From positions 1 to 34,838 of the forward strand of contig JAJDAH010000068.1 in the NCBI GenBank assembly GCA_029261965.1: a stretch of 34,838 nucleotides of DNA, written 5' to 3'. The notes under the pieces were generated by a model. That model had not been told where the DNA came from and made no database searches. It saw nothing but the letters and a program-made list of their open reading frames with translations. Made by a program: the position numbers and the translations under genes. Below are positions 1 through 6,284 of this stretch, in pieces. Source of the stretch: Polyangiaceae bacterium (GTDB lineage Bacteria; Myxococcota_A; Polyangia; Polyangiales; Polyangiaceae). How positions within the stretch are numbered: the stretch's first letter is position 1; each line of letters opens with the position of its first letter.

Positions 1-646
1 CTGCGGCAGCCGCGGCAGCCAGACCCGTGAGGCCGAGGCCGACGAGCAGTCGTCGCGGTCCGCCGGATGGTTTCGACCGAGCGGCGGAGCGATCCGCGCC
101 TCGGGTGACCGTCCGCCCGCTTGGAAGCGTTCGTGCGCTCGCGGCTCCGGGCGCGGTGGGGGAGGCCGCATCTTGGTCGCCGCCCCGGGAGCTGACCGTG
201 TCCTCCTCGTCACCGGACTCTGGCGGTTCTTCCGGATAGCTGATGCGCTGGGGCTCCGGCGCTGGGTCCGGTGGCGGCTCGGGCTCTAAGTCCGGCGCCG
301 ACGAGTCCTCCCCGGGTTCGCTCGCGCCGGCGTCGATGCTCGGCAGCGTTCGTTCGATTCCCGCTCGAGAGTCGAGCATCGTCGGGGCTCGGCTCTCCGC
401 CGGTTCCGTTCCGCTTTCGCGCGCGTCGAGGGCGGAGAGCACTCGCGCTTCGATGTCGTCAGGTGCGATGTAGTCGGCCGCGGAGTCTTTCACGACGTCC
501 GCCGCACGCTCGGTGTCGTGCCTCAGATCCCGGCATCGGTCGCAGTCGGCGATGTGGTCGTAGAGGCTCTCGGGGGCCGTGCCATCAAGCACCTCCGCGA
601 TTCTGTTCTCGACCTCGTCGCACTGGTTTGAATGCTCGTTGGACAT
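1..646 (-). CDS. Anti-sigma factor, zinc-finger type (partial, runs off left edge)
   Basis: Open frame with no stop before the window edge; 215 N-terminal residues are visible. Residues Cys9, His31, Cys35 and Cys38 (HxxxCxxC in HIADCDRCRD) fit the zinc-binding anti-sigma domain (zf-HC2/ZAS), which in this family binds the partner ECF sigma factor and blocks its access to RNA polymerase. An acidic Pro/Glu/Ser-rich linker follows (about 80-200). A hydrophobic Leu/Gly/Ala run begins near residue 205, probably a membrane helix, so the periplasmic sensor part lies outside the window. The ATG at 646 has an AGGAG ribosome site and starts 2 nt after the sigma gene stop, so the pair is almost certainly co-translated. 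The partner assignment is inferred from this adjacency. Confidence 0.8.
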   Translation of the reverse strand, partial: MSNEHSNQCDEVENRIAEVLDGTAPESLYDHIADCDRCRDLRHDTERAADVVKDSAADYIAPDDIEARVLSALDARESGTEPAESRAPTMLDSRAGIERTLPSIDAGASEPGEDSSAPDLEPEPPPDPAPEPQRISYPEEPPESGDEEDTVSSRGGDQDAASPTAPGAASARTLPSGRTVTRGADRSAARSKPSGGPRRLLVGLGLTGLAAAAAA

Positions 647-648
647 TT

Positions 649-1311
649 CTACTCCTGGTTCCGCAGCACGTCACGCAGCTTGGCGACGGCTCGCGACACG
701 CGTTTGCGCGCCGCGGCTTCCTCGATCCCGCACGCGATTCCCACTTCGCGGAAGCTGAGCTCGCCCTCGAACCGCAAGAGCAGCGCCTCGCGTTCGCTCG
801 GGCGAATTTCCGATATGGCAGCCCGTGCCTTCTCCGCGTGTTGCCGAAGCTGCACTATTTCTTCGGTTCCGGGGTCCTTGGCGGCGTCGTAGACGAGCCG
901 CAGCCGAGAGTCGCGTCGCGTCATCTTTTCGAGGTGCCTCGCACAGCGCCGACGCGCGATGCCGAAGAGCCACGACCGCACGCTGCCCTCGCTCCGCCAC
1001 GACTCGAACGAGTCGTGGGCGATGATCAGCGTCTCTTGCGTCAGGTCTTCGGCCTCCGCTTGGGAACCGACCATCGCCATGCACAACCGTCCGAGCGCAT
1101 GGCCGTGCCGACGCGCGCACAGACCGACGGCCTGTCGCGTGTCACCCGAGCGAACCGCCCTCGCGATATCGTCGTCCTCGCCCCCGGGCGACCCCGCCGA
1201 AGGCGGGCTTGCGGCGCCCGCCGGCGCGTCCGGTCTCAGCGATCCCGACCCGGCTAAAAGTTGGGTCGCGCCCCTCACCGTGTCCTGTCCTGCTTCGCCA
1301 TCTGTGTCCAT
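649..1311 (-). CDS. ECF-family RNA polymerase sigma factor
   Basis: The protein has 220 residues. Region 2 (about 58-130) contains the EAEDLTQETLIIAH helix and the SVRSWLFGIARRR segment, which bind core polymerase and the -10 element. Region 4 (about 160-215) contains the SEREALLLRFEGELSFREVG helix-turn-helix for -35 recognition. There is no region 1 or 3, as usual for ECF factors. The first 45 residues are low-complexity Gly/Ser/Pro. The frame stays open upstream to 1956, but that part is antisense to fpg and has no sigma similarity. I chose ATG 1311, though it has no clear Shine-Dalgarno sequence. The anti-sigma gene follows after 2 nt. A possible ECF-type promoter lies just upstream, suggesting autoregulation. 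The target regulon cannot be read from the sequence. Confidence 0.88.
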   Translation of the reverse strand: MDTDGEAGQDTVRGATQLLAGSGSLRPDAPAGAASPPSAGSPGGEDDDIARAVRSGDTRQAVGLCARRHGHALGRLCMAMVGSQAEAEDLTQETLIIAHDSFESWRSEGSVRSWLFGIARRRCARHLEKMTRRDSRLRLVYDAAKDPGTEEIVQLRQHAEKARAAISEIRPSEREALLLRFEGELSFREVGIACGIEEAAARKRVSRAVAKLRDVLRNQE

Positions 1312-1322
1312 GTGCTTGTGAC

Positions 1323-1350
1323 GAGACAATTCGTGACCAAAAAGAGTTCC
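1323..1350 (-). promoter_or_regulatory. Candidate ECF-type promoter of the sigma/anti-sigma pair
   Basis: On the minus strand GGAACT (1350-1345) is followed after 16 nt by TGTCTC (1328-1323). This resembles the GGAAC and GTCT elements of many ECF promoters at normal spacing. The predicted transcription start would lie only a few nt upstream of ATG 1311, which fits the missing Shine-Dalgarno sequence there. ECF factors often transcribe their own genes. This is a pattern match by eye only. Confidence 0.32.
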
Positions 1351-1399
1351 GCAAGGGGCCCCGATCTGGTCCTCCAGGACGAGCGTGGCGGAAAAACCG

Positions 1400-1405
1400 T
1401 ATACT
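1400..1405 (+). promoter_or_regulatory. Candidate -10 element of the DNA glycosylase gene
   Basis: TATACT matches five of six bases of the sigma-70 -10 consensus, in otherwise GC-rich sequence 15 nt upstream of the chosen ATG at 1420. No good -35 hexamer stands 16-18 nt upstream. If it is used, the mRNA leader would be shorter than 10 nt, consistent with the lack of a Shine-Dalgarno sequence. Confidence 0.28.
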
Positions 1406-1419
1406 TTCGCCCCTGTCGA

Positions 1420-2502
1420 ATGCCCGAGCTCCCCGACATCACCGTGTATATCGAGCGCCTCGAGGCCCTGGTCGGCGGAAAACGACTCGAGAAGGTCCGG
1501 CTCTCGAGCCCTTTCGTGCTCCGCACCTTCGATCCCCCCATTCGCGAGGCGGAAACCAAGCGTGTGACCGGGTTTCGTCGGATGGGCAAGCGCATCGTCT
1601 TCGAGCTGGAAGCCGAGCTGTTTCTCGTCATTCACCTGATGATCTCCGGGAGGCTGCGTTGGCGCGAACGTGGTGTCGTCATCCAACGGAAGATCGGCCT
1701 CGCCGCTTTCGATTTTTCGGAGGGCTCGTTGTTGTTTACGGAAGCCGCTTCGAAGAAACGGGCGTCGATATTCGTCGTGAAGGGCGAAAAAGCGCTCGCG
1801 CCGTTCGAGCGCGGCGGGGTCGAGCCGCTCGAGAGCACTCGCACGCAGTTCACCGAGGCCCTTCAGCGAGAGAATCGAACGCTCAAACGCGCGATGACCG
1901 ATCCCCGGATCTTGAGCGGCGTCGGCAACGCCTACTCGGACGAAATCCTTTTCCATGCCCAGCTATCGCCCGTGAAAAGAACGCGGCAGCTTCGAGACGA
2001 TGAGCTCGGCCGTCTCTTCGAGTCGACGCGCACGGTGCTCGAGCAGTGGACCGACCGGTTGCGCAACGAAGTGGGCGACGGGTTCCCAGAAAAGGTCACC
2101 GCCTTTCACGATGAGATGGCGGTACACGGTCGCTACAAGAAACCTTGCCGTGTGTGCCGCACGGCAATTCAACGCATTCGCTTGGCGTCGAACGAGTTCA
2201 ACTACTGTCCGCGGTGCCAGACCGGGGGAAAGCTGCTCGCGGACCGCAGTCTTTCGCGACTGCTCAAGAGCGATTGGCCGAAAAGCATCGAGGAGCTCGA
2301 AGAGCTCGAAGCGACGCGTCCCGCAGTCGCCGCGCCGACGAAAGGCCGAGGAAAGCAGGCCGCGGCCAAGAGTCGTGCCACGAAAGAGACCCGCACCAAG
2401 AACAGGGCCGTCGAGCAAACCGGCACGAAGAAGAGCGCCGCCAAGAAGCGCGCCGCCAAGCCATCAGCCCCGCGAGCTTCACGAAAAAGGGCGACCACGT
2501 GA
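1420..2502 (+). CDS. Fpg/Nei-family DNA glycosylase/AP lyase with basic Lys/Ala-rich tail
   Basis: A base-excision repair enzyme of 360 residues that removes oxidised bases and cleaves the abasic site. It begins MPELPD, giving the N-terminal Pro nucleophile and catalytic Glu3. The beta-hairpin Lys57 lies in RRMGKR, HLMISGRLRW follows, and Asn170 lies in GVGNAYSDE. A C4 zinc finger uses Cys243, Cys246, Cys263 and Cys266 with the family's 16-residue spacing. The usual GRSTYYC-like stretch before the third Cys is ASNEFNYC, so the conserved DNA-contacting Arg is absent, which may shift substrate preference towards a divergent Fpg/Nei subgroup. After about residue 300 comes an added 55-residue Lys/Arg/Ala/Thr tail resembling histone H1, probably for non-specific DNA binding. 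The frame is open from 1261, but family alignment fixes the start at 1420. The next gene overlaps its stop by 4 nt. Confidence 0.9.
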   Translation: MPELPDITVYIERLEALVGGKRLEKVRLSSPFVLRTFDPPIREAETKRVTGFRRMGKRIVFELEAELFLVIHLMISGRLRWRERGVVIQRKIGLAAFDFSEGSLLFTEAASKKRASIFVVKGEKALAPFERGGVEPLESTRTQFTEALQRENRTLKRAMTDPRILSGVGNAYSDEILFHAQLSPVKRTRQLRDDELGRLFESTRTVLEQWTDRLRNEVGDGFPEKVTAFHDEMAVHGRYKKPCRVCRTAIQRIRLASNEFNYCPRCQTGGKLLADRSLSRLLKSDWPKSIEELEELEATRPAVAAPTKGRGKQAAAKSRATKETRTKNRAVEQTGTKKSAAKKRAAKPSAPRASRKRATT

Positions 2503-3155
2503 TCTTGCTCCGCGGTGTATCGATGGGAAGTGCCCTGGTGGCCGCGTGGAGCAGCGTGGCGTCGGCCGAGCCCGTGGGACCGCGCGAGCTCGCGCCGATC
2601 TCGGACGATGGCCCGAGCCAGGTCGATACGCACCCTCGAGAATCGTGGGCGGTCCCGGTCGTGCACGGACTGGGTGTCATGGTCGGCATGCGCATTGGCG
2701 CGGCGCTCATTTGGCCCGATCCGTTCGCCGATACCGACGGTGCCCAGATCCGTCGCTCCTACCACGACGCATGGACGAAGGCGCCGGTCTGGGACTCGTC
2801 TCGGGACGCCTTCGAGTGGGACGGGGACGCTTGGCACATCAACGTGCTCGGCCACGCGGCTTTCGGGAGCGAACTCTACCTGCGTGCGCGCACCTGCAAG
2901 AAGAACGTTCTCGAAGCACTGGTTCTCACGGCCGCGGGGAGCACGCTTTGGGAGTACGGGTTCGAGGCGAACGCGGTGCGACCGAGCGGTCTCGACCTCT
3001 GGTACACGCCGCTCTCTGGCCTCGTGCTCGGGGAGGCGCGTTTTTGGGGATGGAGCGCTGCGGACAGGATCCGTAGTCGCAGCTGGCGCGGCGTGGTTCG
3101 GGCCGTGCTAGATCCGTTCGGCGAGCTCGAGCGCTTGGCCGGCACACCGTGCTAG
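2499..3155 (+). CDS. DUF3943-like exported envelope protein
   Basis: The protein has 218 residues from a GTG that overlaps the glycosylase stop codon (GTGA), the classic arrangement for translational coupling. ATG 2523 is an alternative. From the GTG the N-terminus is a signal peptide (ILLRGVSMGSALVAAW, then cleavage near VASA-EP), so export to the periplasm or outer membrane is likely. The middle and C-terminal part (about 105-190) carries the spaced pattern NVLGHAAFGSELY, STLWEYGFEA, DLWYTPLSGLVLGEARF. This resembles DUF3943 proteins, which have a Trp-Glu-Tyr motif and a TPxxGxxxGE motif. Function is unknown for the family. The family call is from recalled motif order, not a search. Confidence 0.72.
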   Translation: MILLRGVSMGSALVAAWSSVASAEPVGPRELAPISDDGPSQVDTHPRESWAVPVVHGLGVMVGMRIGAALIWPDPFADTDGAQIRRSYHDAWTKAPVWDSSRDAFEWDGDAWHINVLGHAAFGSELYLRARTCKKNVLEALVLTAAGSTLWEYGFEANAVRPSGLDLWYTPLSGLVLGEARFWGWSAADRIRSRSWRGVVRAVLDPFGELERLAGTPC

Positions 3156-3394
3156 CTGTCGGCACGAGCCCGCCCGGCGCCAAGAAGTAGCGCGCCGGAG
3201 CGCCCGAGGGGACTCGGGGATCCACCTCTGGAATGCCGCCCGGGCCGGGATTGTTAAACGCATCGAAGTCCCGAAAATTCCCTAGAAATGTTGACGAAGT
3301 GCAGCTGTTTTGGTTTTGAATCGAGGCGCGTGAGCCGCCGTCTGTCTGATTGACCGACGCCATGAGGCAGGTAGGAACCACCCCGTTGAAGACC

Positions 3395-4066
3395 ATGATG
3401 AAAAGCCATCCGACACGTCGCCACGCCCTCGCAGCGCTGCTCCTCGGTGCGTTTGCCTTGGTCGCTCCCGCCTCCACCGCGCAAACGAAGGACGAGGGGC
3501 CGAGCGCCATCGAGATCATCGATAAGGTGCAGGGCTTCTACGACAAGACGAAGACGTACAAAGCCGACTTCCGTCAGAAGTACAAGATCCGCGCGTACAA
3601 CAAGGTCAAGCGCAGCGAAGGCAACGTCATCTTTCGCAAGCCGGGCAAGATGAGCTGGCGATACGGGAACGGCAACCGCGTCGTTTCGAACGGCAAGACG
3701 CTCAAGGTGTACGAGCGCGACAACAAGCAGATGGTCGTGCAGTCCGTGGACAAGAGCCAGTATCCCGCCGCGCTAGCGTTTCTCACCGGCGGCGGAAAGC
3801 TGAAGAAGGAGTTCAAGCTCCGCAAGTTCAAGACGGTGAAGGCGGGTTGGATCATCGAGGCCAAGCCAAAAAAGGCCACGCCGGCGTACACCCGGGTACT
3901 GCTCTACATCGACCGTCGCACCTATCACGTTCGCCGCGTCGCCCTCGTCGACGCCCAGCGGAACATCAATCGTTTCGACTTCAACAAGGCGAAAGTGAAC
4001 GTCAAGGTTCGCAAGAGCGAGTTCACCTTCGAGCCCCCCAAGGGCACCAAAGTCGTCCGTCCCTGA
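3395..4066 (+). CDS. lolA: Outer-membrane lipoprotein carrier protein LolA
   Basis: A periplasmic chaperone that takes mature lipoproteins from the LolCDE exporter across the periplasm to the outer membrane. The protein has 223 residues from ATG 3395. It has a signal peptide (TRRHALAALLLGAFALVAP, cleavage near STA-QT) followed by one LolA domain. Typical features are the KVQGFYDKTKTYKADFRQKY opening, the FRKPGKMSWRYGNGNRVVSNG core and YIDRRTYHVRRVALVDAQ near the end. The frame opens at 3350, but the extra residues would precede a complete signal peptide. Tandem ATGs at 3395 and 3398 are both possible, and neither has a strong Shine-Dalgarno sequence. The signal has a twin-Arg pair but lacks a good Tat motif, so Sec export is more likely. 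It fits a genome rich in lipoproteins, as this window shows. Confidence 0.85.
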   Translation: MMKSHPTRRHALAALLLGAFALVAPASTAQTKDEGPSAIEIIDKVQGFYDKTKTYKADFRQKYKIRAYNKVKRSEGNVIFRKPGKMSWRYGNGNRVVSNGKTLKVYERDNKQMVVQSVDKSQYPAALAFLTGGGKLKKEFKLRKFKTVKAGWIIEAKPKKATPAYTRVLLYIDRRTYHVRRVALVDAQRNINRFDFNKAKVNVKVRKSEFTFEPPKGTKVVRP

Positions 4067-4078
4067 CGCGTTTTTTTC

Positions 4079-4110
4079 CGGCGCGGGCCCCTCTTGATAG
4101 GGTCGCGCCG
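4079..4110 (+). other. GC-rich hairpin directly upstream of crcB
   Basis: Bases 4079-4090 and 4100-4110 are complementary over CGGCGCG/CGCGCCG plus CCC/GGG, with a 9-nt loop. The 3' arm ends at the base before the crcB ATG. A T7 run (4071-4077) lies before the hairpin, the wrong side for an intrinsic terminator on the plus strand. The structure could hide the ribosome site or influence translation. It lacks the motifs of the known fluoride (crcB) riboswitch. Confidence 0.4.
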
Positions 4111-4497
4111 ATGCCGACGTGGCAGAAGCTCGCCCTGGTGGCAGCCGCCGGAGCTCTCGGCACGCTCGCCCGCGTGACCCTTTCGGGGTTCGTCGCGCGC
4201 GTGACCGGCGGGGCACTGCCCTGGGGCACCGTCACGGTCAACATCGCGGGCTGTTTCCTGTTCGGACTGGTCTGGTCGCTCACCGAGCCCATGCTCCGCG
4301 CGAGCGCCGACGTGCGGCTCATCGTTCTCGGCGGCTTCATGGGCGCCTTCACGACGTTCTCGACCTACGTCTTCGACCTCGGGGTGTTCGCCCAGGACTC
4401 TCGCATCGGAATGCTGCTCGCGAATCTCGTTTTGCAGAACGTCGTTGGGTTTCTGTGCCTGTTCCTGGGGCTCGGACTCGGCCGCGCCCTCGCCTGA
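4111..4497 (+). CDS. crcB: CrcB/FluC fluoride ion channel
   Basis: A small inner-membrane channel of 128 residues, normal length for the family, which assembles as a dual-topology dimer and lets toxic fluoride leave the cell. Four hydrophobic segments are visible. The signature motifs are all present: GALGTLARVTLS (5-20), GTVTVNIAGCFLFG (about 39-52, with the conserved Asn), and GFMGAFTTFSTYVFD (about 76-90, with the TTFST signature). The ATG at 4111 begins right at the first membrane helix and directly follows a strong hairpin. It is 44 nt downstream of lolA on the same strand. A single copy suggests a homodimer. Confidence 0.93.
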   Translation: MPTWQKLALVAAAGALGTLARVTLSGFVARVTGGALPWGTVTVNIAGCFLFGLVWSLTEPMLRASADVRLIVLGGFMGAFTTFSTYVFDLGVFAQDSRIGMLLANLVLQNVVGFLCLFLGLGLGRALA

Positions 4498-4548
4498 CCT
4501 CCGCGCCGAAGGTGGCGCGAATCCACGCGCCTGTGGCAGAGTTCCACC

Positions 4549-5100
4549 ATGAGCACGTCGTTCACCAGCATGGATGTGTCCACCAAGGAGCAATGGCGGC
4601 ACATCGGTCGGGAGACTGAAAAGAATCAACCGCGGGTGGCCGAACGGGTGCTCGAGATGTTGCGCTCGCTCGAGAGCGTCGTCGATGGCTTCGCCGTCGA
4701 CCAGCTCACTCATGGCCTGCAGACAGCCACGCGGGCGGAGCGCGCTGGCGCGGACAAGGAGATTGTCGTAGCCGCGCTCTGCCACGACGTCGGAAAGGCT
4801 ATCTCCGTGCCGAACCACCCGGCGATCGCCGCGGAGATCCTCAAGCCCTACGTTCGCGAGGAAGTGTATTGGATGATCCAGGTCCACCAGGATTTCCAGG
4901 GCAAGCACTACTACCAGCACTTCAAGATGGATCCGAACTCACGAGACAAGTACCGGGGCGAGCCACACTACGACCTCGCCGCACGGTTTGCCGACGAATG
5001 GGATCAGGCGGCGTTCGATCCCGACTACGACACGCTTCCGCTCGAGCACTTCGAGCCGCTCGTGCGCGATGTCTTCGCCACCGCTCAGTTCATCGCGTGA
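4549..5100 (+). CDS. HD-domain protein of the MIOX/PhnZ-like type
   Basis: A single compact HD domain of 183 residues with no signal peptide, so probably cytoplasmic. Likely metal ligands in order are His in QLTHGLQTA (about 55), His-Asp in ALCHDVGKA (79-80), His in VPNHPAI (about 90), His in IQVHQDFQGKHYY (about 113) and Asp in FADEWDQAAFDPDY. The THxxQTA start, the late His and the FDPDYDTLPL region resemble diiron oxygenases such as myo-inositol oxygenase and PhnZ more than HD phosphohydrolases. That is an inference from motif layout; a phosphohydrolase remains possible. The substrate is unknown. ATG 4549 is chosen because the domain fits it; the Shine-Dalgarno sequence is weak. It faces the lipid kinase gene tail to tail across a hairpin. 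Confidence 0.7.
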   Translation: MSTSFTSMDVSTKEQWRHIGRETEKNQPRVAERVLEMLRSLESVVDGFAVDQLTHGLQTATRAERAGADKEIVVAALCHDVGKAISVPNHPAIAAEILKPYVREEVYWMIQVHQDFQGKHYYQHFKMDPNSRDKYRGEPHYDLAARFADEWDQAAFDPDYDTLPLEHFEPLVRDVFATAQFIA

Positions 5101-5101
5101 A

Positions 5102-5119
5102 GTGGCCGACAGCGGCCAC
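5102..5119. terminator. Perfect hairpin between convergent genes
   Basis: GTGGCCG (5102-5108) and CGGCCAC (5113-5119) form a perfect 7-bp stem with an ACAG loop. It sits in the 27-nt gap between the stops of the HD-domain gene and the lipid kinase gene. Its position suits a bidirectional terminator, but there is no U-tract on either strand, so it may instead be an mRNA 3'-end stabiliser or act with Rho. Confidence 0.45.
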
Positions 5120-5127
5120 ACGCGGCA

Positions 5128-6198
5128 TCAGTGGCGTGAGTGGCGTACTCGAGCGACTTTGATGCGCGGCCCGCGTCGGATCGTCATGCGGGTGATGTTT
5201 CGGTAGGGCTCGCCGTCGATGATTGGTGACAAGAGTTCGTCGCCGAGCGCTTCGATGCTCATCTCCGAGCCGCTCACGTCCACCATGTCGCGACTCTTGA
5301 TGGCGCCGCCTCGGTACAAATCGGGGATGGCACGAATGATTTCGAGCGGCGTGATGCCTCCGGCCTGAAAGTGCAACCGCCCGTCGGCCCGAGCGAGGGG
5401 GAACACCTTGAACACCCCACCGAGCTCGACGTCGAAAGCGCCGGCGTGAATCGCGCCGTGGGCCGTGCTGGCATGCTCGCGCCCGTCGATCGTCACCCGG
5501 GCGCGCGTCGGGCTGAACATCTCGTTTCCAAAATCGACGACGCGCTCGGGCCAAGGCAGCGGTAGCCGCCCGGCGAGATGCGATGCGGCGGCTTTGGCCA
5601 CCACACTCACTATGGTGTGCGCCCCACGGTCGGGCACCTCGTAGTACTTGTCGAAAAACCGCTGACCGATGCCCCCGGCGGCGACGGCGAATCCGATCTT
5701 CTCGAACGGCTTCGTGCCATCCGCGGTCCGCATTTCACCCTGAATTTGGAGACTGTCGAGGTCGATCACCGGCGCTTCGCGGCCGTCGGCGATCTCGTTG
5801 GCGAGGGACCGGAGAATGCTGATTCCTTCGCCGCGAATGCCGGCCTTGCGAGCCAGAAAATCCACGGTGCCACCGTTCGTGGGCACCGTCCGCGGGATCT
5901 CGCTCGACGAGAGCTCACCCTCTCGCGTCAAGGCGAGCGTCTCGTTGAGGAGCCAATGCATGGATCCGTCCCCTCCGTCGGAGACGAGATACTTGGTGCC
6001 CTGGCTGATCAGGCGGCGAAGCGCTGGCCGGATTTCGTCGACCGTGGCCGTCTCGTGCACTTCTCCGAGCGCGCCGAGAACCGAGCGAAGCCTTGCCACG
6101 CGGCCAGGCGGCTGCTTCTTGTTCTTTCGCGAGTTGGGGTTGCTGATGACCCCGATGAGCGGTTGGCTCGACTCCACGGCGGTCAAGCATTCGTGCAT
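5128..6198 (-). CDS. Diacylglycerol-kinase-like lipid kinase (DagK/YegS family)
   Basis: The protein has 356 residues with the DAGK catalytic domain, which transfers phosphate from ATP to a lipid hydroxyl. It shows ISNPNSRKN (about 18-26, the NPxSG-like opening), the nucleotide-binding SDGGDGSMHWLLNE (73-86, the hallmark GGDG) and PTNGGTVDFLARKAGI (106-121). The last normally reads PxGTxNDFAR, and here the Asn before the Asp is replaced by Val. The C-terminal domain ends IDGEPYRNITRMTIRRG, the usual DGE strand. There is no membrane helix, so it probably acts at the inner face of the membrane. The exact lipid cannot be told. ATG 6198 gives a normal family start but has no good Shine-Dalgarno sequence. 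It lies 86 nt downstream of the giant TPR gene on the same strand. Confidence 0.83.
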   Translation of the reverse strand: MHECLTAVESSQPLIGVISNPNSRKNKKQPPGRVARLRSVLGALGEVHETATVDEIRPALRRLISQGTKYLVSDGGDGSMHWLLNETLALTREGELSSSEIPRTVPTNGGTVDFLARKAGIRGEGISILRSLANEIADGREAPVIDLDSLQIQGEMRTADGTKPFEKIGFAVAAGGIGQRFFDKYYEVPDRGAHTIVSVVAKAAASHLAGRLPLPWPERVVDFGNEMFSPTRARVTIDGREHASTAHGAIHAGAFDVELGGVFKVFPLARADGRLHFQAGGITPLEIIRAIPDLYRGGAIKSRDMVDVSGSEMSIEALGDELLSPIIDGEPYRNITRMTIRRGPRIKVARVRHSRH

Positions 6199-6284
6199 TT
6201 CGGTTCGAGCGCAAGTTCCAGCAACTGCGAATTGCTTTGCGCACTTGTTGCGCGCGTAGCCCGTGGGCGCACCCGATTGCGCGA

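Noticed and set aside
271-1257. Plus-strand open frame of 328 codons
   Set aside because: It is antisense to the sigma and anti-sigma genes, whose motifs and ribosome sites are clear.
3291-3320. Sigma-70 promoter before lolA (TTGACG and TTTGAA)
   Set aside because: The -35 is good, but the -10 matches only three of six bases, so I did not list it.
4067-4110. Fluoride riboswitch before crcB
   Set aside because: The gap is only 44 nt and none of the conserved riboswitch motifs are visible.
3925-4920. Minus-strand open frame of 331 codons
   Set aside because: It runs antisense through lolA, crcB and the HD gene, all of which have strong family motifs.
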